Origin: CAZFJG01 sp964410915
GTDB taxonomy: Bacteria; Synergistota; Synergistia; Synergistales; JAFGMB01
Assembly: GCA_964410915.1 (NCBI GenBank)
Contig: CAYPIU010000044.1
Coordinates: 1 to 13,997 of the forward strand
Direction of reading: 5' to 3'
Length of the DNA stretch: 13,997 bases
In this document: positions 1 to 7,419 of the stretch, in pieces
Layout: every line of letters begins with the position of its first letter
How positions within the stretch are numbered: position 1 is the first letter of the stretch
Position numbers and translations under genes: made by a program
The notes under the pieces: model-generated
What the model was told of the DNA's origin: nothing
The model's database searches: none
The model's input: the letters and a program-made list of their open reading frames with translations, nothing else

Positions 1-532
1 CCGATATCCTGTTAAAAGGGAGAGGAATTATAAAATGATCCCATCTTTTCTTGATATAGAACTTCCTTTTTATTTTCAATGACATGGGAATAATTCTGCG
101 CCTTAGGTAGAGGGAAAGAGTGAATGGAAAATCCTTTGGACAATGATATGACCCTATAGGGCCATCAAGGGATAGCAGCAGGTCTCCATCTCCATTCTCT
201 ATTACCTTTCGCAGAATATGGAAGGAATTACCTTTCTCCTTTCTGTCCTGTAATCTTATCGGGGAATATCCAAAAGACCTGCACAGAGGAGCAATGTAGT
301 TACCTCGACTGTTGCTTGTTACTATGACATAGGGCTTCCTCAACTTTAGTACAGGATAGAGACAGAAACTTTCACCATGCCAGAATATAAAGATGAATTT
401 TTCAGATTCTTCTTTTTGTGCTATTCTCCCCTCTCCTTCGATCTCTACAGTGCTGGACCAGTAGACAAACCTTATATAAAGAGCGTAGCAAAAAGCGATT
501 ATTTTGTAATATATCCCCTTGAGCATATTCAT
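1..532 (-). CDS. Lysophospholipid acyltransferase-like (DUF374/LPLAT) protein, N-terminal part
   Basis: A continuous open frame runs from about 532 down to the left edge, giving 177 codons with no stop, so the C-terminus lies outside the window. Family marks seen: an aromatic run ending Phe-Trp-His-Gly (residues 50-53), the strand VIVTSNSRGNYIA (about 70-82) in the place where the family has its Ser-rich 'SRSRDGE' segment, LLLSLDGPIGS (about 119-129) matching the 'TPDGPRGP' block, and a late Trp-Asp/IPLPF segment. LPLAT-superfamily enzymes transfer acyl chains to lysophospholipid or lipid A-type acceptors at the cytoplasmic membrane; DUF374 members are mostly uncharacterised. The start is uncertain: ATG 532 (behind a weak GGGATG) or ATG 526. 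A TATAAT lies at 601-606 on the same strand without a good -35. The match was made by eye from motif order, so the family is fairly sure and the substrate unknown. Confidence 0.78.
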   Translation of the reverse strand, partial: MNMLKGIYYKIIAFCYALYIRFVYWSSTVEIEGEGRIAQKEESEKFIFIFWHGESFCLYPVLKLRKPYVIVTSNSRGNYIAPLCRSFGYSPIRLQDRKEKGNSFHILRKVIENGDGDLLLSLDGPIGSYHCPKDFPFTLSLYLRRRIIPMSLKIKRKFYIKKRWDHFIIPLPFNRIS

Positions 533-992
533 ACAACATCCCACACTTGTTTAGAAAGTTTTTATTTATGAAATCTAAGTAACCTGAATAATTCAATGTA
601 ATTATATTCTCAAATCTTGGTGTTTTCCTGCAACAATGATCAGTTTTATTACATTAAAGACTATTAGTATGAGAAAAACCGCCGTAAACTGTGGTCGGGA
701 CCTTTCAGTTCACTCTGATGCTACATTCAGCTCATTGTCAGACCATCTGATCTTTCCCAGGTTCTACCCAAAAACAGCTGAAGTAATAATTCCATTGCCG
801 CAATCTGCCGGGGTATAGTCACCAACCATATTGTCTTACCCCGTCTGTATATTGTTTTGTGGGCCCCCACCAACGTGATTGCCCCTGATCAGGCATGCAC
901 AGAGTGCTGACCCTACTTCCGTTTTAGCAGAGAATCAGTTTCTTACTCTCCCAATGCTTCTTATTTCTGAGAATCAAATGAAAAGTTTGCCC
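533..992. other. Intergenic stretch with mobile-element debris
   Basis: No intact gene is visible between the acyltransferase gene and the TRAP operon terminator. Open frames here are short and lack ribosome binding sites. The only recognisable content is a minus-strand transposase relic (about 784-896) and a TATAAT at 601-606 that may serve the acyltransferase gene. Confidence 0.5.
784..896 (-). pseudogene. Relic of a REP-associated tyrosine transposase (Y1/RAYT)
   Basis: On the minus strand this stretch reads Met-Pro-Asp-Gln (in place of the catalytic MPNHFH block), then Gly-Pro-Thr-Lys-Gln, then after frame changes RLRQWNYY, which resembles the RAYT block LWQRNYYEH with Trp and Arg exchanged. 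The same landmarks, with close nucleotide identity (ATGCCTGATCA, and about 25 bp around the WQRNY codons), occur in the better preserved pseudogene at 9723-10063. Stops and frame changes rule out function. The assignment rests mainly on that internal comparison and is tentative. Confidence 0.4.
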
Positions 993-1032
993 AATAAAGA
1001 ATTCCCCTGGTTAACCAGGGGAATTCTTTATT
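993..1032. terminator. Perfect 40-bp palindrome, terminator of the TRAP operon
   Basis: An 18-bp perfect stem closes on a TTAA loop (loop 1011-1014), about 38 bp past the dctM stop. The GC core CCCCTGG/CCAGGGG is followed on the minus strand by GAATTCTTTATT, so it ends in a U-rich arm, as a rho-independent terminator of the minus-strand operon would. Its symmetry means it could also work on the plus strand. Confidence 0.75.
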
Positions 1033-1069
1033 TATGAATCATGATCATATTATTACCAAAATAATACCT

Positions 1070-2344
1070 CTACTGGATCATGAGTTCTGGTATCCAGGTT
1101 ACAAACGGGGGGAAAACAACGATCAGAACCAGTACGAGTACCATGACCCCCAGAAAAGGTGCAAGAAAACGAAAGGAATCCTCGTAACGGACGTTTGCAA
1201 CCCTGCATGCGGCGAGAAGATCCACTCCCAGAGGCGGAGTGTTGGCTCCTATTGCAAGGTTTACACAGACCATCACACCGATATGTATCGGATCCATTCC
1301 AAGCTGGGTAAGGATCGGGAAGAATATTGGCAGGACGATAATGATTATTGCCATTGTCTCCATAAACATTCCCAAAAGTATCAGCATCAGGTTGAAAAGA
1401 AGCAGTACGATCCAGTAGTTAGTGGATATTGAAAGAATAAAGTTGGCAACTTTTTGTGGAATATCCTCCGAAGCAAGGATCCAGCCAAAAAGATTTGCAG
1501 CAGCTATTATAAACAGTACAACTGCACTTATTCTTGCGGCATCAAGACTGATTCTGAAAAGCTTTCTGACATTAACCTTTTTATAAACGAACATAGACAG
1601 GATAATAGCGTAGAGAGCTGCAACAGCTCCTGCCTCAGTGGCGGTGAAAATACCTTTCAGGATCCCCCCCAGAATTATTACAGGAGCAAGAAGAGGAAGA
1701 ATGGCCTCCCTGAAAGCACTGAACTTATCGCCCCAGGATGCCCTGGGCAGACGTGGATATTTTTCCTTTATTGCAAAATAGTAAGAGATCATCATTAGAG
1801 AGATCCCAGTAAGCACACCGGGAATTATTCCTCCAAGAAAAAGCTTTCCGATCGATGCCCCCATAGTTACACCAAGAATTACCATGACAATACTTGGCGG
1901 AATGACTGTTGCAAGAGCACCCGAACATCCCAGCAGTGAGGCGCTGAAAGGAGGTTTGTACCCCTGATCCTTCATTGAGGGAAGCACTATTGAGCCTATT
2001 GCAGCTACATCAGCAACTCCTGAACCTGAAATTGCACCGAAGAACATGCAGGAGACCACCATAACCATGGCCATACCGCCAGGAATGTGGCCTACCAGGG
2101 TTGCAGCAAACCTCATTATCCTTGGAGTGATATCCCCCTCTGCCATCAGGTTTCCAGCGAGAAGAAAAAGAGGAATAGCAAGAAGGGTGAAGGAATCTAC
2201 TCCAACTACCATCCTCTGTGCAACCACAAGCAGGGGAACTGTCGACTCAAAAAGCAGGTATGCCATGCCGGAAACAGCTATTGCAAAAGCTACGGGAACA
2301 CCTATAACGATACATAGCCCCATTACAGCAAAAAGGGTCAGCAT
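1070..2344 (-). CDS. dctM: TRAP transporter large permease (DctM family)
   Basis: The 424-residue product has the usual length for the large membrane subunit of a TRAP transporter and is almost wholly hydrophobic, with about a dozen membrane helices. Family marks include GIPVAFAIAVSGMAYLL near the N-terminus, PLFLLAGNLMAEG (about 57-69), the Gly/Ser-rich GAISGSGVADVAAIGSIVLP block (about 103-122), ATVIPPSIVMVILG and the late NLAIGANTPPLGVDLL segment. DctM forms the ion-coupled translocation path in the cytoplasmic membrane and works with the small permease and the periplasmic binding protein. The ATG at 2344 has a GGAGG nine bases upstream. It starts six bases after the dctQ stop, so the two are translated from one mRNA, and it is the last gene of the operon. 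The transported substrate cannot be read from the sequence; the nearby Grd module suggests a small zwitterionic or carboxylate compound. Confidence 0.95.
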   Translation of the reverse strand: MLTLFAVMGLCIVIGVPVAFAIAVSGMAYLLFESTVPLLVVAQRMVVGVDSFTLLAIPLFLLAGNLMAEGDITPRIMRFAATLVGHIPGGMAMVMVVSCMFFGAISGSGVADVAAIGSIVLPSMKDQGYKPPFSASLLGCSGALATVIPPSIVMVILGVTMGASIGKLFLGGIIPGVLTGISLMMISYYFAIKEKYPRLPRASWGDKFSAFREAILPLLAPVIILGGILKGIFTATEAGAVAALYAIILSMFVYKKVNVRKLFRISLDAARISAVVLFIIAAANLFGWILASEDIPQKVANFILSISTNYWIVLLLFNLMLILLGMFMETMAIIIIVLPIFFPILTQLGMDPIHIGVMVCVNLAIGANTPPLGVDLLAACRVANVRYEDSFRFLAPFLGVMVLVLVLIVVFPPFVTWIPELMIQ

Positions 2345-2350
2345 GACAGA

Positions 2351-2863
2351 CTACCTCCAGTCGCCTTCAGGATAAACATTCTTCTTACCGGACATATCCT
2401 TCTCTTTACCATGAAAGAGAGAATCAAAAATTGCCAGTATCATGATCCCAAAACCCGTGGGTAAAGCCAGGTAAAGGATACCTGCAGGGATCTGAAGTGA
2501 AGTGGTACGCATTGACCATGTCCTTGTTACCACCTGCCAGCCAGACCATATACCTGCAACAAGAAATGCTATAATGATCAGTTTTACGAAAAGGTCAAGA
2601 CTTTTTCTCAGCTTTTTTGAGGGAATGCCCTCAACAATAAACCGGACAGACATATGCTCGTTCCGTCTGCATGCTTCCGCAGCTCCCAGGAATGTTATCC
2701 ATACCAGCAGGGTCTGAGACACCTCAGCTCCCCATGGCAATGGAGTATGAAATACATATCTCGCACTCACTTCTACTATAACTTCAGCTAATACTACAAC
2801 AAGGGCGATGGAGAGAAACCCCTCCACCGCCCTGAAAAGAATATCTGCGAATTTATTCGCCAT
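2351..2863 (-). CDS. dctQ: TRAP transporter small permease (DctQ family)
   Basis: This 170-residue protein has four predicted membrane helices (about 14-36, 46-66, 91-110 and 125-148), the normal DctQ topology. The segment RYVFHTPLPWGAEVS followed by LLVWITFLGA is the typical conserved region between helices 1 and 2. DctQ pairs with DctM in the membrane and is thought to help dock the binding protein. The ATG overlaps the last codons of dctP by 11 bases, which points to translational coupling. The C-terminus is a short polar tail. A separate small subunit, not fused to DctM, is present here. Confidence 0.93.
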   Translation of the reverse strand: MANKFADILFRAVEGFLSIALVVVLAEVIVEVSARYVFHTPLPWGAEVSQTLLVWITFLGAAEACRRNEHMSVRFIVEGIPSKKLRKSLDLFVKLIIIAFLVAGIWSGWQVVTRTWSMRTTSLQIPAGILYLALPTGFGIMILAIFDSLFHGKEKDMSGKKNVYPEGDWR

Positions 2864-3827
2864 ATTTTTTCACAAGATCCATAAGTTCCTTACCGAAAAC
2901 AGACTCGTAATCCTGCCATACGGGCTGAACCGCTTCCTTGAAGGCAGCCTTGTCAACCTCGTTTATTTTCATGCCTTTTTCCTCAAGTTTATTAAGAAAA
3001 TCCTGTTCCTGTTTCTGGATCTGTTTCCGTTCTTCTTCTCCCCATTTCATGGCCAGTTCTTTTACAACAACCTGATCCTCTTCAGATATGCTGTCCCATA
3101 CAGAGCTGTTCATGCACAGAAGTGCCGAACCCCATATATGTCCGCTGAGTGAGAGATAGTCCTGGACCTCGTAGAAGGCACTCGAATAAATGATCGCAAG
3201 GGGGTTTTCCTGGGCATCTACTACTCCCTGCTGCAGGGCAGTATACAGTTCACCGAAGTTTATTGGCATGGGAGAAGCGCCAAGTGTGTTGAAAGTATCA
3301 AGTCTCATCTTGTCAGGTGTGACTCTGATCTTCATACCTTCCATATCGGCAGGAACTTTGACAGGAGTTTTGCTGTTCGTTATATGACGGAATCCGTTTT
3401 CCCACCAGGCAAGACCCTTTACCCCATTTGATTCAAGAATTCCAAAAAGCATTTCACCAATTTCACCATCCATGGCATCATAGGCAGCCTGATGATCTTT
3501 CCACGCATAGGGAAGCGCTTCTATACCGAATTTGGGATCGATAGACTGGAAAGAACCGCCACCGATCAGTCCTCCGTCAATTGTCTGTAGTGTAAGGCCT
3601 TCAATTACGTCTTTTTCGTTTCCCAGCTGGGCACTTGGATAGATCTTAACAACTACTCTGCCATCAGTTTTTTCAGCCACATCATTCGCAAAACCCTCAA
3701 GATTTGTGTGCCATGCATGGTCTGAATTCAAAACATGGCCGATCTTGATCTCTACCTCTGCAAAACCAGGCATTGCTACAACAGCTAAAAATAATACACC
3801 CACAAGCAAAGATAATATTTTTTTCAT
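2853..3827 (-). CDS. dctP: TRAP transporter periplasmic substrate-binding protein (DctP family)
   Basis: The 324-residue product begins with a clear signal peptide (Lys-Lys, hydrophobic core, cleavage near GFA-EVEIK, about residue 23). The mature part opens with IKIGHVLNSDHAWH, then KIYPSAQLGNEKDVIEGL. MKIRVTPDK carries the Arg (about 168) that in characterised TRAP binding proteins makes a salt bridge to the substrate carboxylate. GELYTALQQGVVDAQENP carries the conserved Asn (about 208). The protein captures substrate in the periplasm and delivers it to DctQM. An SD of GGAGAGG type lies five bases before the ATG. It is the first gene of the operon, with a candidate promoter at 3938-3967. The carboxylate-binding Arg fits an amino acid, sarcosine, betaine or organic acid ligand; nothing in the sequence decides between them. 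Confidence 0.94.
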   Translation of the reverse strand: MKKILSLLVGVLFLAVVAMPGFAEVEIKIGHVLNSDHAWHTNLEGFANDVAEKTDGRVVVKIYPSAQLGNEKDVIEGLTLQTIDGGLIGGGSFQSIDPKFGIEALPYAWKDHQAAYDAMDGEIGEMLFGILESNGVKGLAWWENGFRHITNSKTPVKVPADMEGMKIRVTPDKMRLDTFNTLGASPMPINFGELYTALQQGVVDAQENPLAIIYSSAFYEVQDYLSLSGHIWGSALLCMNSSVWDSISEEDQVVVKELAMKWGEEERKQIQKQEQDFLNKLEEKGMKINEVDKAAFKEAVQPVWQDYESVFGKELMDLVKKYGE

Positions 3828-3937
3828 AACAACCTCTCCTTTTTATTTTTATAAAAGATTTAAACGCTATAAAAGATACTTTATTTTATTATGTAAAGTT
3901 TTTATAAATAAAAGTTTCCCATGGAATATAATTGGGC

Positions 3938-3967
3938 ATTATATAGCAGAAAGGGGATAAAAGTAAA
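3938..3967 (-). promoter_or_regulatory. Candidate promoter of the dctPQM operon
   Basis: On the minus strand a perfect -10 hexamer TATAAT (3943 to 3938) lies 18 bp downstream of TTTACT (3967 to 3962), a 4/6 match to the -35 consensus. Transcription would start near 3931, leaving an A/T-rich leader of about 100 bases before dctP. No operator palindrome or riboswitch fold was recognised in that leader. Confidence 0.45.
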
Positions 3968-3976
3968 GGAGGTATT

Positions 3977-4145
3977 TTGAAAAAAAATAAATATTTTCAT
4001 CAGGATCGCTGATCCAAAGTGTCGGCTGCATAAAGTTTTTCTTTTGCCTGAAGATTTTTATGTTAATGAAAAATCGGGATCTTTTCTGGTTCATCTGGCT
4101 GATCTTATGTATAAAGCATGCATTATATTCGAATTCTTAAACTGA
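3977..4145 (+). pseudogene. Possible small gene put out of frame at an A8 tract
   Basis: A strong ribosome binding site (AAAGGAGG) lies four bases before a TTG at 3977, which is followed at once by a run of eight A (3980-3987). In the TTG frame translation stops after 11 residues at a TGA. If the run held seven A, the same start would read a 55-residue protein to the TGA at 4143: MKKINIFIRIADPKCRLHK, then a mixed sequence with LPEDFYVNEKSG and LVHLADLMYKAC. No known family was recognised. A TATAAT at 3927-3932 could provide a promoter. It could be a decayed gene, a slippage-controlled (phase-variable) gene, a sequencing indel, or a chance open frame. Confidence 0.3.
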
Positions 4146-4214
4146 AAAATAGTTCTCAAGGCACTGGTACAAAAGTTGCAAAACCGGTTAAATTAAATCA
4201 ATTAGACAACCATT

Positions 4215-4238
4215 ATTTCTTTATTTCTTTATTTCTTT
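4215..4238 (+). repeat. Three tandem copies of ATTTCTTT
   Basis: The 8-mer ATTTCTTT is repeated three times without mismatch in the leader region about 170 bases upstream of the exported-protein gene. Such short tandem repeats can change length by slippage. No flanking promoter hexamers were found that would prove a regulatory role. Confidence 0.7.
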
Positions 4239-4407
4239 GTTTTCCCTTACTTATCCTTTTAAAAACTGAATATCTGCCCTCTAACGTCATTTTCATAATT
4301 GCTGATGGATGATTTCGGTTTTATCCCGGCTTTACAGAGTTGAGTTTTATATTGACAGCAGCTCAAGTTTTCAAAATTCTGCTGATCATAAAAAGGAGGG
4401 ATCTAAT

Positions 4408-5616
4408 TTGAAAAGATATGGATTTTTAACCGGATTTGCAGCGATAGCAGTAATAGCGTTTACCCTGTTTTCATACAATGCTGCCATGGCAACCTGACCT
4501 TGTGACGTGGGTCTCCTGGAGGGAGATTCTGATATTCTGATCGGTCAGTTAGCCGGTGAACCTGAAAATGGTTTTCCCACCATTGATTTTCTGCCCTTTT
4601 CTAATGCTGTATCCTTTGATATCCACCTGGTTGAATCTGGCGATGAGGCCAACTTCCTCTGGAATCCAAATTCTGAGGACATTGACTTCCTATTGGTAAG
4701 AACCACAGAAGAAACAAGTGGCACTCAGGGTTCTCTTAATATTACCCTGTCTACAGATGTCTACCCTACGTCATATGATCTGGAGGAAATGAACGATCCT
4801 GAAATAATTGTTAAAGGAAATGGAAATGAATGGCCTGATCTGACTACAGGGACTTATCCATCGAGTTCTATAAGTTGGGACTTTACTGAATATCCTGACT
4901 CAGATCCTGAAAGGAGATTACTCAATTCCTTTATTCTCGCAGGAGATATCGATGAAACAGAAAGTGGAGATGAACTGGGAATTGGTATAACAAGCCTCAA
5001 CACTGAAGGTTACAGATATAAAATAATTGCGCTCTCAGGAACTATTGATACAGATAACATATTCACCTACGAAGATAATCCCTTCTCTGAAATTCTTGGG
5101 GTCTGGGAAAGCTCCTCTCTGGATGGTGAATACCATTTCACCAAGAGTCGCAATTCCGATGAATACCTCTACATAATCATTCAGAACTGGAGTACCAGTG
5201 AACTTGTCCTGGACGATGAACCTGAGGCTCAATTCATTTCCGACAACTTCGATCGTTGGCTCGGTCCCGGATCAGGAGAACCTCAACTGGCACTTATTGG
5301 CAACCCTGGCTCTATTCTGAATATCGGAGCTGGTTTATCAGTTATTTTGACACCTTTCAATACGGGCATAAGCACTGATCCAAACGCATTGAACCAGTAT
5401 AAGATAAGTGAACTCGAAGAAGGGGCATTCTCTGTAGAAGTAAAAGAATATAAGCCTAATGCTCCACCTGATAGCGACCCCGAAGAAAACGAACTGCTGT
5501 TCACCTGGGATGAGGAAGATACGCCCAGTTCCAGTAGCGGGTGTTCAGCCCTTGGATTAATGCCCGGATCGCTCTTGATACTGCTTCCACTGATCATACT
5601 TTTCAAAAAGAGGTAA
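4408..5616 (+). CDS. Exported acidic protein with Synerg-CTERM-like sorting tail; candidate selenoprotein (TGA at codon 30)
   Basis: One frame of 403 codons runs from a TTG at 4408, eight bases after AAGGAGGG, to the TAA at 5616, broken only by a TGA at 4495-4497. Before the TGA is a complete signal peptide: Met-Lys-Arg, a hydrophobic core, and cleavage after Ala-Met-Ala (residue 28). After it comes Pro-Cys-Asp-Val-Gly and a long acidic, beta-rich domain of no recognised family. Read as selenocysteine, the mature N-terminus is Thr-Sec-Pro-Cys, a redox-like U-x-C pair. The only other cysteine (residue 379) lies in the C-terminal Ser-run/Gly-Cys-Ser tail, which continues into a hydrophobic stretch and Lys-Lys-Arg, as in Synerg-CTERM proteins. 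No start with a ribosome site follows the TGA, so without readthrough the domain would be neither translated nor exported. A SECIS-like hairpin lies at 4509-4529. Alternatives are a nonsense mutation or a sequencing error. The gene is sure, the Sec reading probable. Confidence 0.75.
4509..4529 (+). promoter_or_regulatory. Candidate bacterial SECIS hairpin
   Basis: Eleven bases after the in-frame TGA (4495-4497), an 8-bp stem forms between 4509-4516 (GGGTCTCC) and 4522-4529 (GGAGATTC), with two G-U pairs near its base and a five-base loop TGGAG (4517-4521). The loop starts 20 bases after the TGA and has G at its second position. This fits the general bacterial SECIS pattern: loop 16-37 bases after UGA, with G among the first two loop bases. 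The gap between TGA and stem is the same 11 bases as in grdB. Pairing was worked out by hand, with no energy calculation. Confidence 0.55.
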
Positions 5617-5643
5617 TCTTGAAAAAAGTAAATAAGAAACATT

Positions 5644-5690
5644 AAGAAACAGGGTTTGAAGGACCGTGTCCTTCAAACCCTGTTTCTTTT
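5644..5690. terminator. Bidirectional rho-independent terminator with 20-bp stem
   Basis: The arms 5644-5663 and 5669-5688 are perfectly complementary over 20 bp, closing on the loop CCGTG. On the plus strand the stem runs into TTTCTTTTT, ending the exported-protein gene. On the minus strand it is followed by a moderately U-rich stretch about 45 bases past the grdX stop. It therefore separates two convergent transcription units. Confidence 0.88.
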
Positions 5691-5732
5691 TGGAAAAGAA
5701 ATTCTGCTTTCAGATACAAACACCAGGAAAGT

Positions 5733-6080
5733 TTATCCGGAAAAAGAACTTTGCAGCAGATCCAGATCAATGTACCTATAATCCGGTCTGCTCCCCTCGG
5801 AAGTATCAAAATTCACAGAATCAAGTCTGTAAAGGGACTCCTCAATACAGATTATCGAATCCGCATTAACTACCCCTTCCTCATACTTCAATACCAGAGA
5901 CCTATAAGGATTTTTGAGAAGTCTCATATTTCCATGAAAAGGATGTGTGAAGAGACCCCATCCCTGGTGGATGAGGTCTCTGGCCTTTTTCATCACATCG
6001 CGGGGATCCCCTTCCACATGTACAGCATCAGGGTAAAATTTCCAGACATCAGGATTGTTAGATAGTATTATTATCTCCAT
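5733..6080 (-). CDS. grdX: GrdX family protein
   Basis: This 115-residue protein resembles GrdX, a small protein of unknown function encoded in many glycine/sarcosine/betaine reductase operons. It begins MEIIILSNNPDVW, has the GDPRDVMKKARDLIHQGW helix and the THPFHGNMRLLKNPYRSLVL block, and shows no signal peptide or membrane helix, so it should be cytoplasmic. The ATG at 6080 was chosen because a purine-rich GAGAAGGGTG lies just upstream and family members start at this point. A TTG at 6101 would overlap the grdB stop but has no ribosome site. It is the last gene of the grdE-grdB-grdX run, 13 bases after grdB. GrdX often comes first in grd clusters, so the terminal position is a small oddity. 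Its role in selenoprotein assembly or regulation is not established. Confidence 0.85.
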   Translation of the reverse strand: MEIIILSNNPDVWKFYPDAVHVEGDPRDVMKKARDLIHQGWGLFTHPFHGNMRLLKNPYRSLVLKYEEGVVNADSIICIEESLYRLDSVNFDTSEGSRPDYRYIDLDLLQSSFSG

Positions 6081-6093
6081 TTCACCCTTCTCA

Positions 6094-7401
6094 TCAGTCA
6101 AATACTGTCTGTTCAGAAATGGACGTGCACAATGCCTTTAATGCTTTTTCAACAAGACCTTTCCTGATCCTGAATTCCTCTTCAGGTTCCTCCTGGGGGG
6201 CACCTACAGGATGGGGAATGGCAATACCTCTGATAATCCTGTTGGCTCCAACGGTAAGTGCAATTGGAGGAACTGCGGTTATAAGAACCGCGGGAAGGCC
6301 CACTCTCTCTATCTCCCTGACAAGCGTTGCTCCGCAACGCGTACCAGTTCCTCAGGTGGAAGTAAGGATAACCCCCTGGACACCATCCTTTTTAAGCATC
6401 TCCCCTATCTCCTTGCCGTATTTCTCGGCAGATCTTACAGCTGTTACATTGCCCACTGTAACGGGATAGTAACCATAGAGTCTCGCAAACTGTTTTTCCT
6501 TTTCGCATACCCTGGCAGCATCAAGAGGCAATACCCTGTTGGGGTCATCATTAGCAGGTACAGGATCATATCCTCCGTGAGCCACCTCATACTTGCCCTT
6601 TTCAAGCCTGGATAGATCACTGATAGAATATCTGCACCATTTGGAAGCATTATGTGCCTCTATCCTGTCTGGATTACCCTCAGGTACAATGCCTCCCTCT
6701 GTTCCAATGGCTATAACAGCTTCATAAAGATCTGATATGGCCTCAGCTGGGGGGACTCTATCGAAGACCGGCATGGGAAGTTCGGTTTCAAAATTCTTTC
6801 CCTGGAGTTTATCTATAAGCATATCCACTGCCCGCTTTGAACCTCTTCTCTGGTCTCTCACATTGATCCTTATGCCCCTGGGTATGTAACCCTCCTCTCC
6901 TGGCAAACCGATCTTTTCCTGGTTGACCAGTTTCCTTGCGAAGCTGACCATCTGGGGGACCACACGTGCGATCTGGCGGGCAGAGTCCCCTGTTTCCAGG
7001 ATAAATATGTCCTTTTTGGCCAGATCCACTCCCGGATTCACGGGATGCATTGCAGTCACTGATGGAATACCGAGGGTCTTCTCAACTTCCTGGCAGAGGA
7101 TACCGCAGGCAGTTCCATAACGACCTGCAGCAAAGGCAGGACCTGCTATCACCAGGTCAGGACCTGCTTCTTCTATCCATGGCAGAATGACCTTCTTGAA
7201 TTCTTCCAGATTCTCAGCCGCATAGTTATCTCCACAGATAATGGTTCTGACCACCTCGAATTCACCATGTGAAGAGGACGTGATCAATTCTCCTATACCC
7301 ACTGGACCATCTTCAAATCGTGGAGGTATGGATGCCATTTCCTCTCCGCCGAGCTTTCCGAAAAACTGGTTTATGTAATGGACAACTTTTAAAGTCTTCA
7401 T
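6094..7401 (-). CDS. grdB: Glycine/sarcosine/betaine reductase component B, selenoprotein subunit (Sec at codon 350)
   Basis: This is the Sec-containing subunit of component B, which with the pyruvoyl subunit activates glycine, sarcosine or betaine and passes a carboxymethyl group to selenoprotein A. The start is the ATG at 7401: GGAGG lies eight bases upstream and the protein begins MKTLKVVHYINQFFGKLGGEE as in the family. An upstream ATG at 7419 has no such site. The frame crosses a TGA at 6352-6354 (codon 350) and ends at 6094, giving 435 residues, the family's usual length. The Sec lies in Leu-Thr-Ser-Thr-Sec-Gly-Thr-Gly-Thr-Arg-Cys-Gly, and the sequence after it (GLPAVLITAVPPIALTVGAN) is typical of the family. 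A SECIS hairpin follows. The B component is usually described as U-x-x-C-x-x-C; here the first Cys is Gly353 and only Cys356 remains. Which substrate (GrdB, GrdF or GrdH type) cannot be told by eye. Confidence 0.94.
6324..6340 (-). promoter_or_regulatory. SECIS element of grdB
   Basis: Eleven bases downstream of the Sec TGA, the minus-strand mRNA forms a perfect 7-bp stem, GCGTTGC paired with GCAACGC, closing on the three-base loop GGA (6333-6331). The loop begins 19 bases after the TGA and starts with G, as expected for a bacterial SECIS recognised by SelB. It lies inside the coding sequence. Confidence 0.85.
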
Positions 7402-7419
7402 CTCAATTTCCTCCGGCAT

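Noticed and set aside
1034..1432. Plus-strand open frames over dctM (also 1454-1798 and 2046-2375)
   Set aside because: They are antisense to a conserved permease, have low-complexity composition and no ribosome sites.
4010..4012. TGA ending the 11-residue TTG frame at 3977, as a Sec codon
   Set aside because: Only six codons follow before a TAA, and the longer open frame is in another register.
4356..4384. TTGACA upstream of the exported-protein gene as a promoter
   Set aside because: The -35 hexamer is perfect, but the best hexamer at 17 bp (AATTCT) matches only half of the -10 consensus. It was left out as unsupported.
5283..5642. Minus-strand 119-codon open frame over the exported-protein gene
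   Set aside because: It is antisense to the sorting tail and acidic domain and spans the terminator region; its content mirrors the acidic, Ser-rich coding strand.
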